Shown here: positions 27,277 through 34,481 of the stretch, one piece after another | Position numbering within the stretch: position 1 is the stretch's first letter | Layout: the number at the start of each line of letters is the position of its first letter | Source of the DNA: CF-162 sp040882565 | GTDB taxonomy: Bacteria > Chloroflexota > Dehalococcoidia > SM23-28-2 > RBG-16-64-32 | DNA length: 64,000 nucleotides | Reading direction: 5' to 3' | Assembly: GCA_040882565.1 (NCBI GenBank) | Contig: JBBEAZ010000014.1 | Coordinates: 1 to 64,000, forward strand | Notes under the pieces: generated by a model | What the model saw: only the letters and a program-made list of their open reading frames with translations | Databases searched by the model: none | What the model was told of the DNA's origin: nothing | Translations under genes and position numbers: made by a program

Positions 27277-27480
27277 CTAGGTAGTTGGGGTGCGTGGTTC
27301 GCGGTGGACGTTGAGGACCTGGCGGCCCTTGTAGGTCCCGCAGACATGGCAGGCCTGGTGCTGGATCTTAGGGCTGCGGCATTGAGGGCAGACCATCAGC
27401 GCCGGGACGGACGCGGTGATGTGCGCGCGACGTCCGCGCTTTCGGGCTAATGATGTTTTTTTCTTTGGTAGTGGAGGCAC
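27277..27480 (-). CDS. rpmF: Ribosomal protein bL32
   Basis: A 67-residue L32 beginning at GTG 27480 with PPLPKKKTSLARKRGRRAHI, the usual basic PKKKTS start. It contains CPQC and CHVCG, so it is the zinc-binding (four-Cys) form. The gene starts one base after the yceD stop, the classic yceD-rpmF pairing. Any upstream extension would overlap yceD and is not needed. Confidence 0.93.
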   Translation of the reverse strand: MPPLPKKKTSLARKRGRRAHITASVPALMVCPQCRSPKIQHQACHVCGTYKGRQVLNVHREPRTPTT

Positions 27481-27481
27481 G

Positions 27482-28006
27482 CTAGTTCCCTTCGTCGATC
27501 TCTTTGAGTCCTGCCAAGACGTTCCAGCGCTCGTCGTGTTCGGGCGGGCATTCGTGCGGCCCGGCGTTGAGGTCGGCGCCGCAGGCGAAACAGAGACCAG
27601 CGCAGTCCTCTTTGCAGAGGGGCTTCGCAGGCTCACTCAAAAGGATATATTGCCGCAGCCCCTCTCGCAAATCGAGCCAGAACTGTGGATCGATGCGGAA
27701 CGCTTCTTCGTCCTCGCCGATGTAGACCTTCGTTCCGGTATCGGCGTCGACGGTAGGCACGTATTCCTCGCGGAATTTCACCCGAACTTCGACCAGGACA
27801 TCGGCGACGCAGCGTGCGCACTTTTCGTCGAGCTTCGCGGTGGCCTTGACGGTGGCGAGAAGGCCGCGGTCCGTGCGAAGGAAGGTGACGGTGCCAAGAA
27901 GATCGTGGAAGACGATGTCATCGACGACAACGCGAGGCTCGTCGAGTTCAAATTCGTTTACACTGCCCAGCGTCTGGCGGAGGGCGTTGAGGACATGAAA
28001 CTGCAT
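27482..28006 (-). CDS. yceD: YceD/DUF177 family protein
   Basis: A 174-residue protein starting MQFHVLNALRQTLGSV. The DUF177 core has EKCARCVADVLVEVRVKF, and the terminal part LCKEDCAGLCFACGADLNAGPHEC carries a Cys cluster likely to bind zinc. The family is implicated in 23S rRNA accumulation and is nearly always next to rpmF, as here. The coding frame stays open far upstream, but no homology extends before 28006 and a divergent gene begins at 28134. TGTAAT four bases before the ATG may be a -10. Confidence 0.85.
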   Translation of the reverse strand: MQFHVLNALRQTLGSVNEFELDEPRVVVDDIVFHDLLGTVTFLRTDRGLLATVKATAKLDEKCARCVADVLVEVRVKFREEYVPTVDADTGTKVYIGEDEEAFRIDPQFWLDLREGLRQYILLSEPAKPLCKEDCAGLCFACGADLNAGPHECPPEHDERWNVLAGLKEIDEGN

Positions 28007-28063
28007 TGGAATTACATTCGGATAAAGAGTCGAGAGCGAGCGCGAGCGGGCCGCGGAAGCCTG

Positions 28064-28093
28064 TTGCAATCGCTTACAAATCGAGTCTATAAT
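28064..28093 (+). promoter_or_regulatory. Promoter of the zinc-ribbon/recombinase/rnhA operon
   Basis: TTGCAA (28064-28069), an 18-base spacer and TATAAT (28088-28093), a perfect -10. The first start codon is at 28134. This promoter would drive the zinc-ribbon protein, the recombinase and rnhA, and may reach rnpB. Confidence 0.65.
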
Positions 28094-28133
28094 CCGCCAG
28101 CAACCTTGTCCAGAAGCCATCGCCCTGCCCCGC

Positions 28134-28850
28134 ATGTCCTCACAACTTATGACCATCGCCGCTGATCTTTTTGCGCTCCAGGAGATTGACCTCTCCCTGG
28201 ATAAGGCACTTTCGCGGCTCGCCGAAATCGACGAACAGACAGGCGAGACAGAAGAACTGACCGCGTCGCGCGAGGCATTTGAGGCAGCGACTGAGGTCGT
28301 CCGGCAGCTCAAGTCGAAGCAGTCGGACCTGGAGTTTGAGGCTGAGGAAGTCCGCATTAAGGCGGCCGACGTCGAGCAGAAGCTATACAGCGGGCGGGTG
28401 ACGAACCCGAAGGAACTGGCGGACCTGGACGCCGACCTGAAGTCGATCAAGGCCTTGATCAAGACGCGTGAAGACGTCCTCCTCGCCCATCTGGAGGAAG
28501 CAGAGGCGGCGGAGGCGACGATGCGCGAGGCGGAGTCGACGTACCGGACGATCGAGGCGGAGTGGCGGGATAGCCAGGCGCACCTGGTGGCTGAGAAGGC
28601 TGAGATCGAGCCCGAGATCGCGCGGCTGCGAGCGCGACGGGATGAGGAGGCCGGCCGGATCGCGCGTGCACCGATCGGTTTGTACGCGCTACTGCGTGAG
28701 CGGCGAAACGGGGTGGCCGTTGCGGGTGTTGAGCGCGGGATGTGCCAGGGGTGCCGGATCTCGTTGCCATCCAACCTTTTGCAAAAGGCCCGCATGCCGG
28801 GCGCGATGGTGCAGTGCGTGAGCTGCGAACGCATCCTGCTTTTTACGTGA
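28134..28850 (+). CDS. Coiled-coil protein with C4 zinc ribbon (COG1579-like)
   Basis: A 238-residue protein. About residues 1-185 form a long heptad-rich helix pair (LFALQEIDLSLDKALSRLAEIDEQ to RLRARRDEEAGR), and the C-terminus is a zinc ribbon with GMCQGCRISLP and VQCVSCERILLF (two CxxC). COG1579 proteins are widespread, possibly nucleic-acid binding, without a proven role. The start at 28134 is chosen; an internal Met five codons later is possible. It heads a compact operon whose next gene starts one base after its stop. Confidence 0.8.
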   Translation: MSSQLMTIAADLFALQEIDLSLDKALSRLAEIDEQTGETEELTASREAFEAATEVVRQLKSKQSDLEFEAEEVRIKAADVEQKLYSGRVTNPKELADLDADLKSIKALIKTREDVLLAHLEEAEAAEATMREAESTYRTIEAEWRDSQAHLVAEKAEIEPEIARLRARRDEEAGRIARAPIGLYALLRERRNGVAVAGVERGMCQGCRISLPSNLLQKARMPGAMVQCVSCERILLFT

Positions 28851-28851
28851 T

Positions 28852-30237
28852 ATGAGAGCGATAGGTTACTTCCGGGAGTCGAAGCGTAATTCCCTCGCTG
28901 AGCAGAGCGAGGCGTTTATCCAATTCTGCCGCGAGAACGGGTTCGAGGCGGCGGCGACGTTCCTTGACAGCGACCGCAACCCGGAGAGTCCGGGCTTTCG
29001 CCAGCTCCTGGAGTTTGGGCGACAGCAGGGTTCGCAGGGGTTCCTGATGGTCGTCGTGCCGGACCTAGCGACACTTGGTGATGGCCCGACGGACGCGGCG
29101 CGGCGCTACTTCCAGCTGGCGACGCTGTCCCTGCCGATCATCAGCATCAACACAGGCGGCGACCTCTCGGCCGAGTTCCTCGAGGCGTGGACGAAGCTGC
29201 GCGCAAACGGAGGGCTCGGTGACCGGGTGAAGGCGGCGATGCGGAAGAAAGCGGTCAAGGGTGAGGCGTTGGGACGGCCGCCGTACGGCTATCGAGTTGG
29301 GCCGAAGCGCCGGCTTGTGGTCGTCGCTGAGGAAGGGTCGGTTGTGCGGTATATCTTCCGGCTGTACCTCAAGGACGGCCTCGGGATTCGCCGCATCGCG
29401 AGGCGACTGAACGAGGACAACCTGCGTACGCGCCGGGGCGGACTGTGGAGCATGGTCACCGTGCGCGACATTCTTCGGAATCGTGCTTACGTCGGTACGT
29501 ACTCTCGGTTCGGAGTGCGCGTGCCGGCCAGTCATGCGCCGCTGATTTCTCAGGAGGACTTTCGACGAGTGCAGGAACGTCTTGACCAGCGCCGACCGAG
29601 CAGCGCGAAGCGCGAGATATCGCCGTTCTTGCTGTCGGGGTTTACGTTCTGCGGTTACTGCGGGAACAAGATGATCGGCGTCACCCGCAAGCAGCGGTGG
29701 AAGAGGGGCGATGGCACCGAGAAGGTGGCGCAATATCGCTACTACCAGTGCGAATCGCGGACCAACCGCAGCCTGTGCGACTACCACACGCGACGCGCCG
29801 AAAAGCTAGAAGAAGAGGTTGGCCTGGCGCTTTCGGCGGCTTCGTTGTCTGACGCCACGAATGGCGCCGGGAGTAAGGCTGACGTGCAGGCGCAGATGAC
29901 ACGGATGCGCGACAAGGTGCGGCGGCTGGATAAGCGGCTGGAGCGCTGCCTGGACTCGGCGGCCAACGGTCAGATCAACGCCTCGCGGGCGCAGGCGATG
30001 GCGCAGACGGTCGCGGCCGAGCAATTGCAGATTGAGGACCGGCTGGTAGAGGCGCAGCGGGTCGCGCTGCAGTATGAGTCGGAAGGCGAGGCGCGCCGAC
30101 ACCGCGAACAAGTGGTCGGTCGCCTGCGCAACGAGTGGGAGACGATGGAGTTCGCGGAGAAGCATGAGTACCTGCGCGAAGTGATCGACCGGGTGACCGT
30201 GCGTGATGACGGCGTCGAACTGACGTTCAAAGCGTAG
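28852..30237 (+). CDS. Serine-recombinase-family protein, probably inactive catalytic site
   Basis: A 461-residue protein with the large serine recombinase layout: resolvase domain (1-125), Recombinase domain (about 130-245, GRPPYGYRV to VRDILRNRAYVGTYSRFG), zinc ribbon (about 260-305, FCGYCGNKM with later Cys) and a coiled C-terminal helix. The nucleophile region YFRES keeps Arg7 and Ser9. However, the D-R-L-x-R motif of the family appears as PDLATLGD, so both expected active-site arginines are gone. It is packed one base after a zinc-ribbon gene and four bases before rnhA, with no attachment sites or mobile genes around. A domesticated, DNA-binding role is more likely than integration. Confidence 0.75.
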   Translation: MRAIGYFRESKRNSLAEQSEAFIQFCRENGFEAAATFLDSDRNPESPGFRQLLEFGRQQGSQGFLMVVVPDLATLGDGPTDAARRYFQLATLSLPIISINTGGDLSAEFLEAWTKLRANGGLGDRVKAAMRKKAVKGEALGRPPYGYRVGPKRRLVVVAEEGSVVRYIFRLYLKDGLGIRRIARRLNEDNLRTRRGGLWSMVTVRDILRNRAYVGTYSRFGVRVPASHAPLISQEDFRRVQERLDQRRPSSAKREISPFLLSGFTFCGYCGNKMIGVTRKQRWKRGDGTEKVAQYRYYQCESRTNRSLCDYHTRRAEKLEEEVGLALSAASLSDATNGAGSKADVQAQMTRMRDKVRRLDKRLERCLDSAANGQINASRAQAMAQTVAAEQLQIEDRLVEAQRVALQYESEGEARRHREQVVGRLRNEWETMEFAEKHEYLREVIDRVTVRDDGVELTFKA

Positions 30238-30241
30238 ACGG

Positions 30242-30655
30242 GTGCCCGGCGCGAAGTGGACAGTCTACGCGGACGGCGCGTCGCGAGGTAACCCCGGTCC
30301 GGCATCGATTGGGGTCGTGGTCTACGATGAATCGGGCCAGGAAGTACATACGGTTTCGCGTAGCCTTGGGCGGGCCACCAACAACGAGGCTGAGTACCAG
30401 GCGGCGATCGCGGGACTTGAGGCTGCGCTGGCGCTTGGTGGGGGTTCGGTCGAGCTGAGGATGGATTCGGAGCTGGTTGTCAGGCAGCTAGAGGGGCGTT
30501 ACCGGGTGCGCAACCCGCGGCTGAGGTCGTTCTTCGAGAGGCTGGTCGAGATCAAGCAGCAATTCGAGGCGTTCAAAGTTGTGGCGGTGCCTCGTGCTCA
30601 GAACAAGCGCGCGGACCAGTTGGCGAACATGGCGCTGGACGCAGCGCTTTCGTGA
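30242..30655 (+). CDS. rnhA: Ribonuclease HI
   Basis: A 137-residue RNase H fold protein from GTG 30242. The acidic residues are in YADGASRGNPG (Asp11), NNEAEYQA (Glu), RMDSELVV (Asp) and KRADQLANMA (Asp). NKRADQLAN is typical of the compact bacterial/archaeal RNase HI. It degrades RNA in RNA-DNA hybrids. The gene is four bases after the recombinase-like gene and ends 25 bases before the RNase P RNA. Confidence 0.9.
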   Translation: MPGAKWTVYADGASRGNPGPASIGVVVYDESGQEVHTVSRSLGRATNNEAEYQAAIAGLEAALALGGGSVELRMDSELVVRQLEGRYRVRNPRLRSFFERLVEIKQQFEAFKVVAVPRAQNKRADQLANMALDAALS

Positions 30656-30680
30656 CTCGCCAAGCTGTTAACATGAAGAT

Positions 30681-31033
30681 GTTCAGCAGGCTGGGTGACC
30701 GCCCCGGTTCGCCGGGGAGGAAGGTCCGAGCTCCATCCGGGCAGCGCGCTGGGTAACTCCCAGGCGGGGCAACCCGACGGAAAGTGGCACAGAAACATAC
30801 CGCCCCGAGCAATTGGGGCAAGGGTGAAATGGTGGGGTAAGAGCCCACCGGCGCCGGTGCGAGCCGGCGGCCGGCCAAACCCCGCGCGGAGCAAGGCCAA
30901 ATAGGAGAGTGTTAAGGGTGCCCGGCCCAAACTCTCGGGTTGGCCGCTTGAGACTCCGGGTAACCGGAGTCCTAGATTGATGGTCACCATCCGCTTCGGC
31001 GGATACAGAACTCGGCCTACAGGCCTGCTGAAC
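30681..31033 (+). ncRNA. rnpB: RNase P RNA, class A
   Basis: The ends form a perfect P1 helix, GTTCAGCAGGC (30681-30691) with GCCTGCTGAAC (31023-31033). Universally conserved blocks are present: GAGGAAGGTCCGAGCTCC near 30716, ACAGAAACATACCGCC near 30790, AAGGGTGAAATGGTGGGGTA with the downstream AGAGCCCACCG near 30820-30850, and the 3' ACAGAACTCGGCCTAC near 31005. It is the catalytic RNA that matures tRNA 5' ends. TAACAT at 30669-30674, six bases before the 5' end, may be its -10. It is followed by an intrinsic terminator. Confidence 0.97.
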
Positions 31034-31047
31034 AACAGCGAACTCGC

Positions 31048-31071
31048 ACGGCCTTCGGGCCGTTTTATCTT
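31048..31071 (+). terminator. rnpB terminator
   Basis: ACGGCC-TTCG-GGCCGT hairpin with a stable tetraloop, followed by TTTATCTTT, ending just before the murE start. Confidence 0.85.
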
Positions 31072-31077
31072 TAGCCT

Positions 31078-32598
31078 ATGCAACTGAAGGAACTCGCGCG
31101 GCTGACCGGCGCACGCCTGATCGGCGACGGCGAAGTCGAGGTGACTGCGATTGAGAACGACTCCCGAGGGGCCGGGCCGGGATCGCTCTTCGTTGCGGTG
31201 CCCGGCTTCACTGTCGATGGTCATGCATATATCGCGCGCGCCGTAGAGAGCCGCGCGCAGGCGGTCGCAGTCCAGGAAGACCATGAGGCGCTGTGGCGGC
31301 CCTTGGTCGAGGGTGGTGGCGCGGACATCCTAGTCATGCCTGATACACGGGTCGGCCTGGCGAAGCTAGCCGCGGCGTTCCACGGGTATCCAGCGTGGAA
31401 GCTGAAGGTAGTGGGCGTTACGGGGACTGACGGCAAGACCAGTCTCTGCCACCTGATAGCGCATGTACTGAACTCGGCGGGTCACAAGGCTGGGCTCATC
31501 AGCACTGCTGAGTGCCGGATCGGCGATGAATTGCTGCCCGACACGGGGCGATTCACGACGCCGGAGGCGCCGCATATACAGTCGATGCTCGCGAAGATGG
31601 TGGAGGAGCGCTGCGAGTGGGCTGTGATCGAGGCGACATCGCACGGGCTGGCGCTCCACCGCGTGGACGAATGTGAGTATGACATCGCGGCATTCACGAA
31701 CCTGGGACGAGATCACATAGACTTCCACGGCAGCGAGGATGACTACGTGGCGGCGAAGGGACGCCTCTTTCAGATGCTGGACGAATCGATCGACAAGGGG
31801 ATGGCGAAGGCGGCTGTGCTGAATGCCGACGATCCTGCGAGCAAATTCTTCGCGGCGCAGACCAAGGCCAGGCGGCTGACCTACGGGAGTACGCGAGAGG
31901 CGGACGTGTACGCGACGGACATCAACGCTGATGCGCGCGGATCGCAGGTGGAAGTGGACAACCCGAACGGGCGGGTTAGCATGCGGGTTCCGCTGCCAGG
32001 GCGATTCATTGTGTACGACGCGCTTGCAAGCATCGCGGTGGGGCTCGCGGCCGGGCTGGATGTAGAGACGGTCTGTCGCGGGATCGAGTCGTGGGCGGGC
32101 GCCCCGGGGCGGATGGAGCTGGTCGATGAAGGCCAGCACTTCACCGTCGTGGTCGATTTCGCGCATTCTGCGGATGCGCTGCGGCGAGTGCTGGAGCATT
32201 TGCGAGGGACGGTGCAGGGACGCGTCATGGCCGTCTTTGGCTGCATCGGGGAGCACGATCGCGAGCGGAGGCCGGGGATGGCGAAGGTGGCGGCCGAGCT
32301 TGCCGACTATACGATCATCACGGATGACAACCCGTACAGCGAGGACCGGATGGCGATCATCGGCGAGATTGCGGATGGCATGCGTGCCGCGGGAAAACGT
32401 GAGGGTCACGACTTTGCGGTTGTCCCGGACCGGCGAGAGGCGATTGGGCAGGCGCTGGCGATGGCGGTGGACGAAGACGTCGTGTTGCTGGCCGGGAAGG
32501 GACATGAGCGGACGGTGCATCTCGGCGATTCGGAGTACGAGTGCCACGACCCGACGGTGGCGCGGCAGGTTATCCGCGAGATGCTGGCCGGGCGCTGA
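31078..32598 (+). CDS. murE: MurE-type UDP-MurNAc-tripeptide synthetase
   Basis: A 506-residue Mur ligase. ATP loop GVTGTDGKTS (about residue 117), EATSHGLALHRV, carbamylated-Lys region YVAAKGRLF and the C-terminal GKGHE are all in place. Known role: addition of the third amino acid to UDP-MurNAc-L-Ala-D-Glu in the cytoplasm. The amino-acid selectivity loop, DNPR in diaminopimelate enzymes, reads DNPYSED, so the added residue is unlikely to be meso-diaminopimelate. The start lies eight bases after the rnpB terminator with no clear ribosome site. No other mur genes are in the window. Confidence 0.85.
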   Translation: MQLKELARLTGARLIGDGEVEVTAIENDSRGAGPGSLFVAVPGFTVDGHAYIARAVESRAQAVAVQEDHEALWRPLVEGGGADILVMPDTRVGLAKLAAAFHGYPAWKLKVVGVTGTDGKTSLCHLIAHVLNSAGHKAGLISTAECRIGDELLPDTGRFTTPEAPHIQSMLAKMVEERCEWAVIEATSHGLALHRVDECEYDIAAFTNLGRDHIDFHGSEDDYVAAKGRLFQMLDESIDKGMAKAAVLNADDPASKFFAAQTKARRLTYGSTREADVYATDINADARGSQVEVDNPNGRVSMRVPLPGRFIVYDALASIAVGLAAGLDVETVCRGIESWAGAPGRMELVDEGQHFTVVVDFAHSADALRRVLEHLRGTVQGRVMAVFGCIGEHDRERRPGMAKVAAELADYTIITDDNPYSEDRMAIIGEIADGMRAAGKREGHDFAVVPDRREAIGQALAMAVDEDVVLLAGKGHERTVHLGDSEYECHDPTVARQVIREMLAGR

Positions 32599-32690
32599 TA
32601 TTTCTTCCGAGTTGAAGAATTCGCCTGAGGAGGGTGGCCGCGCGGTTTTGGAATCTGTTACCATGCGTGGCAGGAAAGGAGGTGATGTGA

Positions 32691-32759
32691 ATGGATGACA
32701 GTAGTGGCAGTAGCCCTGTCCCATCACACCGCCACCTCAATGAGGTGTTGGTGCTCTAG
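32691..32759 (+). CDS. 22-residue leader peptide with near-perfect Shine-Dalgarno
   Basis: ATG 32691 to TAG 32757-32759 encodes a short peptide starting MDDSSGSSPVPSHRH and ending VLVL. It is preceded by AAAGGAGGTGAT (32675-32686), a full match to the 16S anti-Shine-Dalgarno, six to eight bases from the ATG. That is the strongest ribosome site in the window. The coding bases themselves form the competing arms of the leader RNA. There is no run of one amino acid, so simple amino-acid attenuation is not evident. It is followed by a terminator and then birA. Confidence 0.55.
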   Translation: MDDSSGSSPVPSHRHLNEVLVL

Positions 32760-32793
32760 ATAGAGGCGTAGGACAGGTCTACCTGCCCTCGCA

Positions 32794-32832
32794 CAGGAGG
32801 CCGGCCCCAAGGGGCTGGCCTCCTGTCTTTTT
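32794..32832 (+). terminator. Strong intrinsic terminator/attenuator before birA
   Basis: CAGGAGGCC-G-GCCCC, AA loop, GGGGC-T-GGCCTCCTG (32794-32825), then TCTTTTT. It closes the leader-peptide transcript and stands 20 bases before the birA start codon. Confidence 0.9.
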
Positions 32833-32851
32833 ATCCGGCATCCTGTTTTTA

Positions 32852-33613
32852 GTGACACCGCTCAACCTCGCTGAAATTGAACGTCTTGTGACGACAGCTG
32901 CCGTCGGCCGCCACATCAGCTACTTTCCGTCGACCGGCTCGACGATGGACGATGCACGCCGCCTGGCCGAAGAAGGCGCGCCTCATGGGTCGATTGTGAT
33001 CGCCGATGAGCAGACGGCAGGGCGCGGACGTTTCGCCCGTCATTGGGTTTCGCCCAGCGGGACGAACCTGTACCTGACACTTTTGGTCCGGCCAGAGGTC
33101 GCTCGGCTGCGCACACTCAGCATGGTGGCGCCGCTGGCCGTTTGCCGCGCAGTCAAAGCGGTGACGGGATTGGCGCCGATGATCAAGTGGCCGAACGACG
33201 TGCAAATCGGTGGGCGCAAGCTCTCCGGCATCCTGATCGAGAGCGAGCTTTCGGGCGCGGAGGTGAACTATGCGCTGATTGGGATCGGGCTGAACGTGAA
33301 CGACCCGATCGCCGACCGGGAGATCGCGGAAATCGCGACGAGCCTGGCGCGCGAAATCGGCCGTGACCTTTCGCGCGAGGCAGTGCTTGCGGCTCTCCTG
33401 AATGAATTCGAGGCGCTCTACGAATCCGCCGACGTGTACGCGCGTTGGCGCGAGCGGGTCATCACGCTCGGCCAGGACGTACGGGTCACGTTCAGGGCGG
33501 ACGTGTATGAGGGCCTCGCCGAGGACGTCGACGCAGACGGGAGCCTTGTGCTACGGCTCCATGACGGCAGCCTGATGACGTTCGAGGCGGGTGAGGTGAG
33601 CCTGCGGGCCTAG
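32852..33613 (+). CDS. birA: Biotin--[acetyl-CoA-carboxylase] ligase
   Basis: A 253-residue monofunctional BirA from GTG 32852. It has the biotinyl-AMP loop GRGRFARHW, the TGSTMDDAR motif and KWPNDVQIGGRKLSGILIE, with the C-terminal SH3-like cap. There is no N-terminal helix-turn-helix, so it does not double as a repressor. It attaches biotin to carboxylase carrier proteins. No ribosome site is visible, because the start lies just after a terminator; expression may depend on readthrough. Stops overlap with the convergent slipin gene. Confidence 0.9.
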   Translation: MTPLNLAEIERLVTTAAVGRHISYFPSTGSTMDDARRLAEEGAPHGSIVIADEQTAGRGRFARHWVSPSGTNLYLTLLVRPEVARLRTLSMVAPLAVCRAVKAVTGLAPMIKWPNDVQIGGRKLSGILIESELSGAEVNYALIGIGLNVNDPIADREIAEIATSLAREIGRDLSREAVLAALLNEFEALYESADVYARWRERVITLGQDVRVTFRADVYEGLAEDVDADGSLVLRLHDGSLMTFEAGEVSLRA

Positions 33614-34479
33614 TCCTCTTTGGCCGGTGGGACAGTGCGCTTGTTGCTCCCGCTGGTGCCGCCACCGCTGTTGTTGCGGCCTTGCACGAACATCTGGATA
33701 AGGTCTACCGGGACGGGGAAGATCACCGTGCTGTTCTTGTCAGACGCGATCTCTGTGAGCGTCTGCAGGTAGCGAAGCTGGAGCGTCGTCGGCTCAGCGG
33801 CGATCACGGCGCCGGCCTCGGCAAGGCGCTTCGATGCCTCGAACTCACCCTCTGCGTGAATGACCTTGGCGCGGCGCTCGCGCTCGGCCTGGGCCTGGCG
33901 GCTCATCGCGTTGATCATGTCGGCAGGCAGGCTGACGTCTCGCACTTCGACGGTCGTCACCTTGACGCCCCACGGCTCCGTCGCTTCGTCGATTATCTGC
34001 TGGAGGCGCTGGTTCAGCTCGTCTCGCTTGCTCAGGAGTTCGTCCAACTCCGATTGCCCAAGGACGCTACGCAAGGTTGTCTGAGCCACGAGAGAGGTGG
34101 CGCGGATGTAGTCCATTACGCGGACGACGGACTGCTCGGGATCAACTACGCGGAAGTAGACGACGGCGTCCACCTTGACGGTGACGTTGTCCCGTGTGAT
34201 GACATCCTGGCGTGGCACGTCCATCGTGACGATGCGCAGGTCGACTTTCACCATCCGTTCAACGAAGGGGAGGATGAAGAAGAGGCCGGGGCCGCGGGCG
34301 CCGACGAGACGCCCCAGGCGGAAAATGACGCCCCGTTCGTACTCCTGGACGATGCGGATGGCGAACGGAAAAAGCGGTACGGCCAGGACATACCCGAACG
34401 CCGTCAGAACCCGCGCGAGCCAATTGGGCCCTTCAAACTTGGGTGGTTCAGGAGCGGCAGGTGGTGATGCGGCGGTCAT
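33610..34479 (-). CDS. Slipin/stomatin-like SPFH protein
   Basis: A 289-residue membrane protein: Pro-rich start, hydrophobic hairpin at about residues 25-45, then the SPFH domain (QEYERGVIFRLGRLVGARGPGLFFILPFVERMVKVDLR) and the oligomerisation coil (MSRQAQAERERRAKVIHAEGEFEASKRLAEA). Slipins form rings in lipid microdomains. Partner NfeD is encoded three bases upstream, the standard pair in which NfeD-type protease is thought to act on stomatin. The tail is Ser/Gly/Asn-rich. Confidence 0.9.
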   Translation of the reverse strand: MTAASPPAAPEPPKFEGPNWLARVLTAFGYVLAVPLFPFAIRIVQEYERGVIFRLGRLVGARGPGLFFILPFVERMVKVDLRIVTMDVPRQDVITRDNVTVKVDAVVYFRVVDPEQSVVRVMDYIRATSLVAQTTLRSVLGQSELDELLSKRDELNQRLQQIIDEATEPWGVKVTTVEVRDVSLPADMINAMSRQAQAERERRAKVIHAEGEFEASKRLAEAGAVIAAEPTTLQLRYLQTLTEIASDKNSTVIFPVPVDLIQMFVQGRNNSGGGTSGSNKRTVPPAKED

Positions 34480-34481
34480 GA

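Larger units (their letters stand above)
32680..32832 (+). promoter_or_regulatory. Bistable leader RNA ahead of birA
   Basis: CACCTC at 32733-32738 can pair either with the ribosome site GAGGTG (32679-32684), helped by TCACA 32724-32728 with TGTGA 32686-32690, or with GAGGTG at 32742-32747. The two pairings exclude each other. CCTGTCC (32715-32721) can also pair with GGACAGG (32771-32777). A strong terminator follows at 32794. This looks like a translated attenuator; the signal sensed is unknown. Confidence 0.5.
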
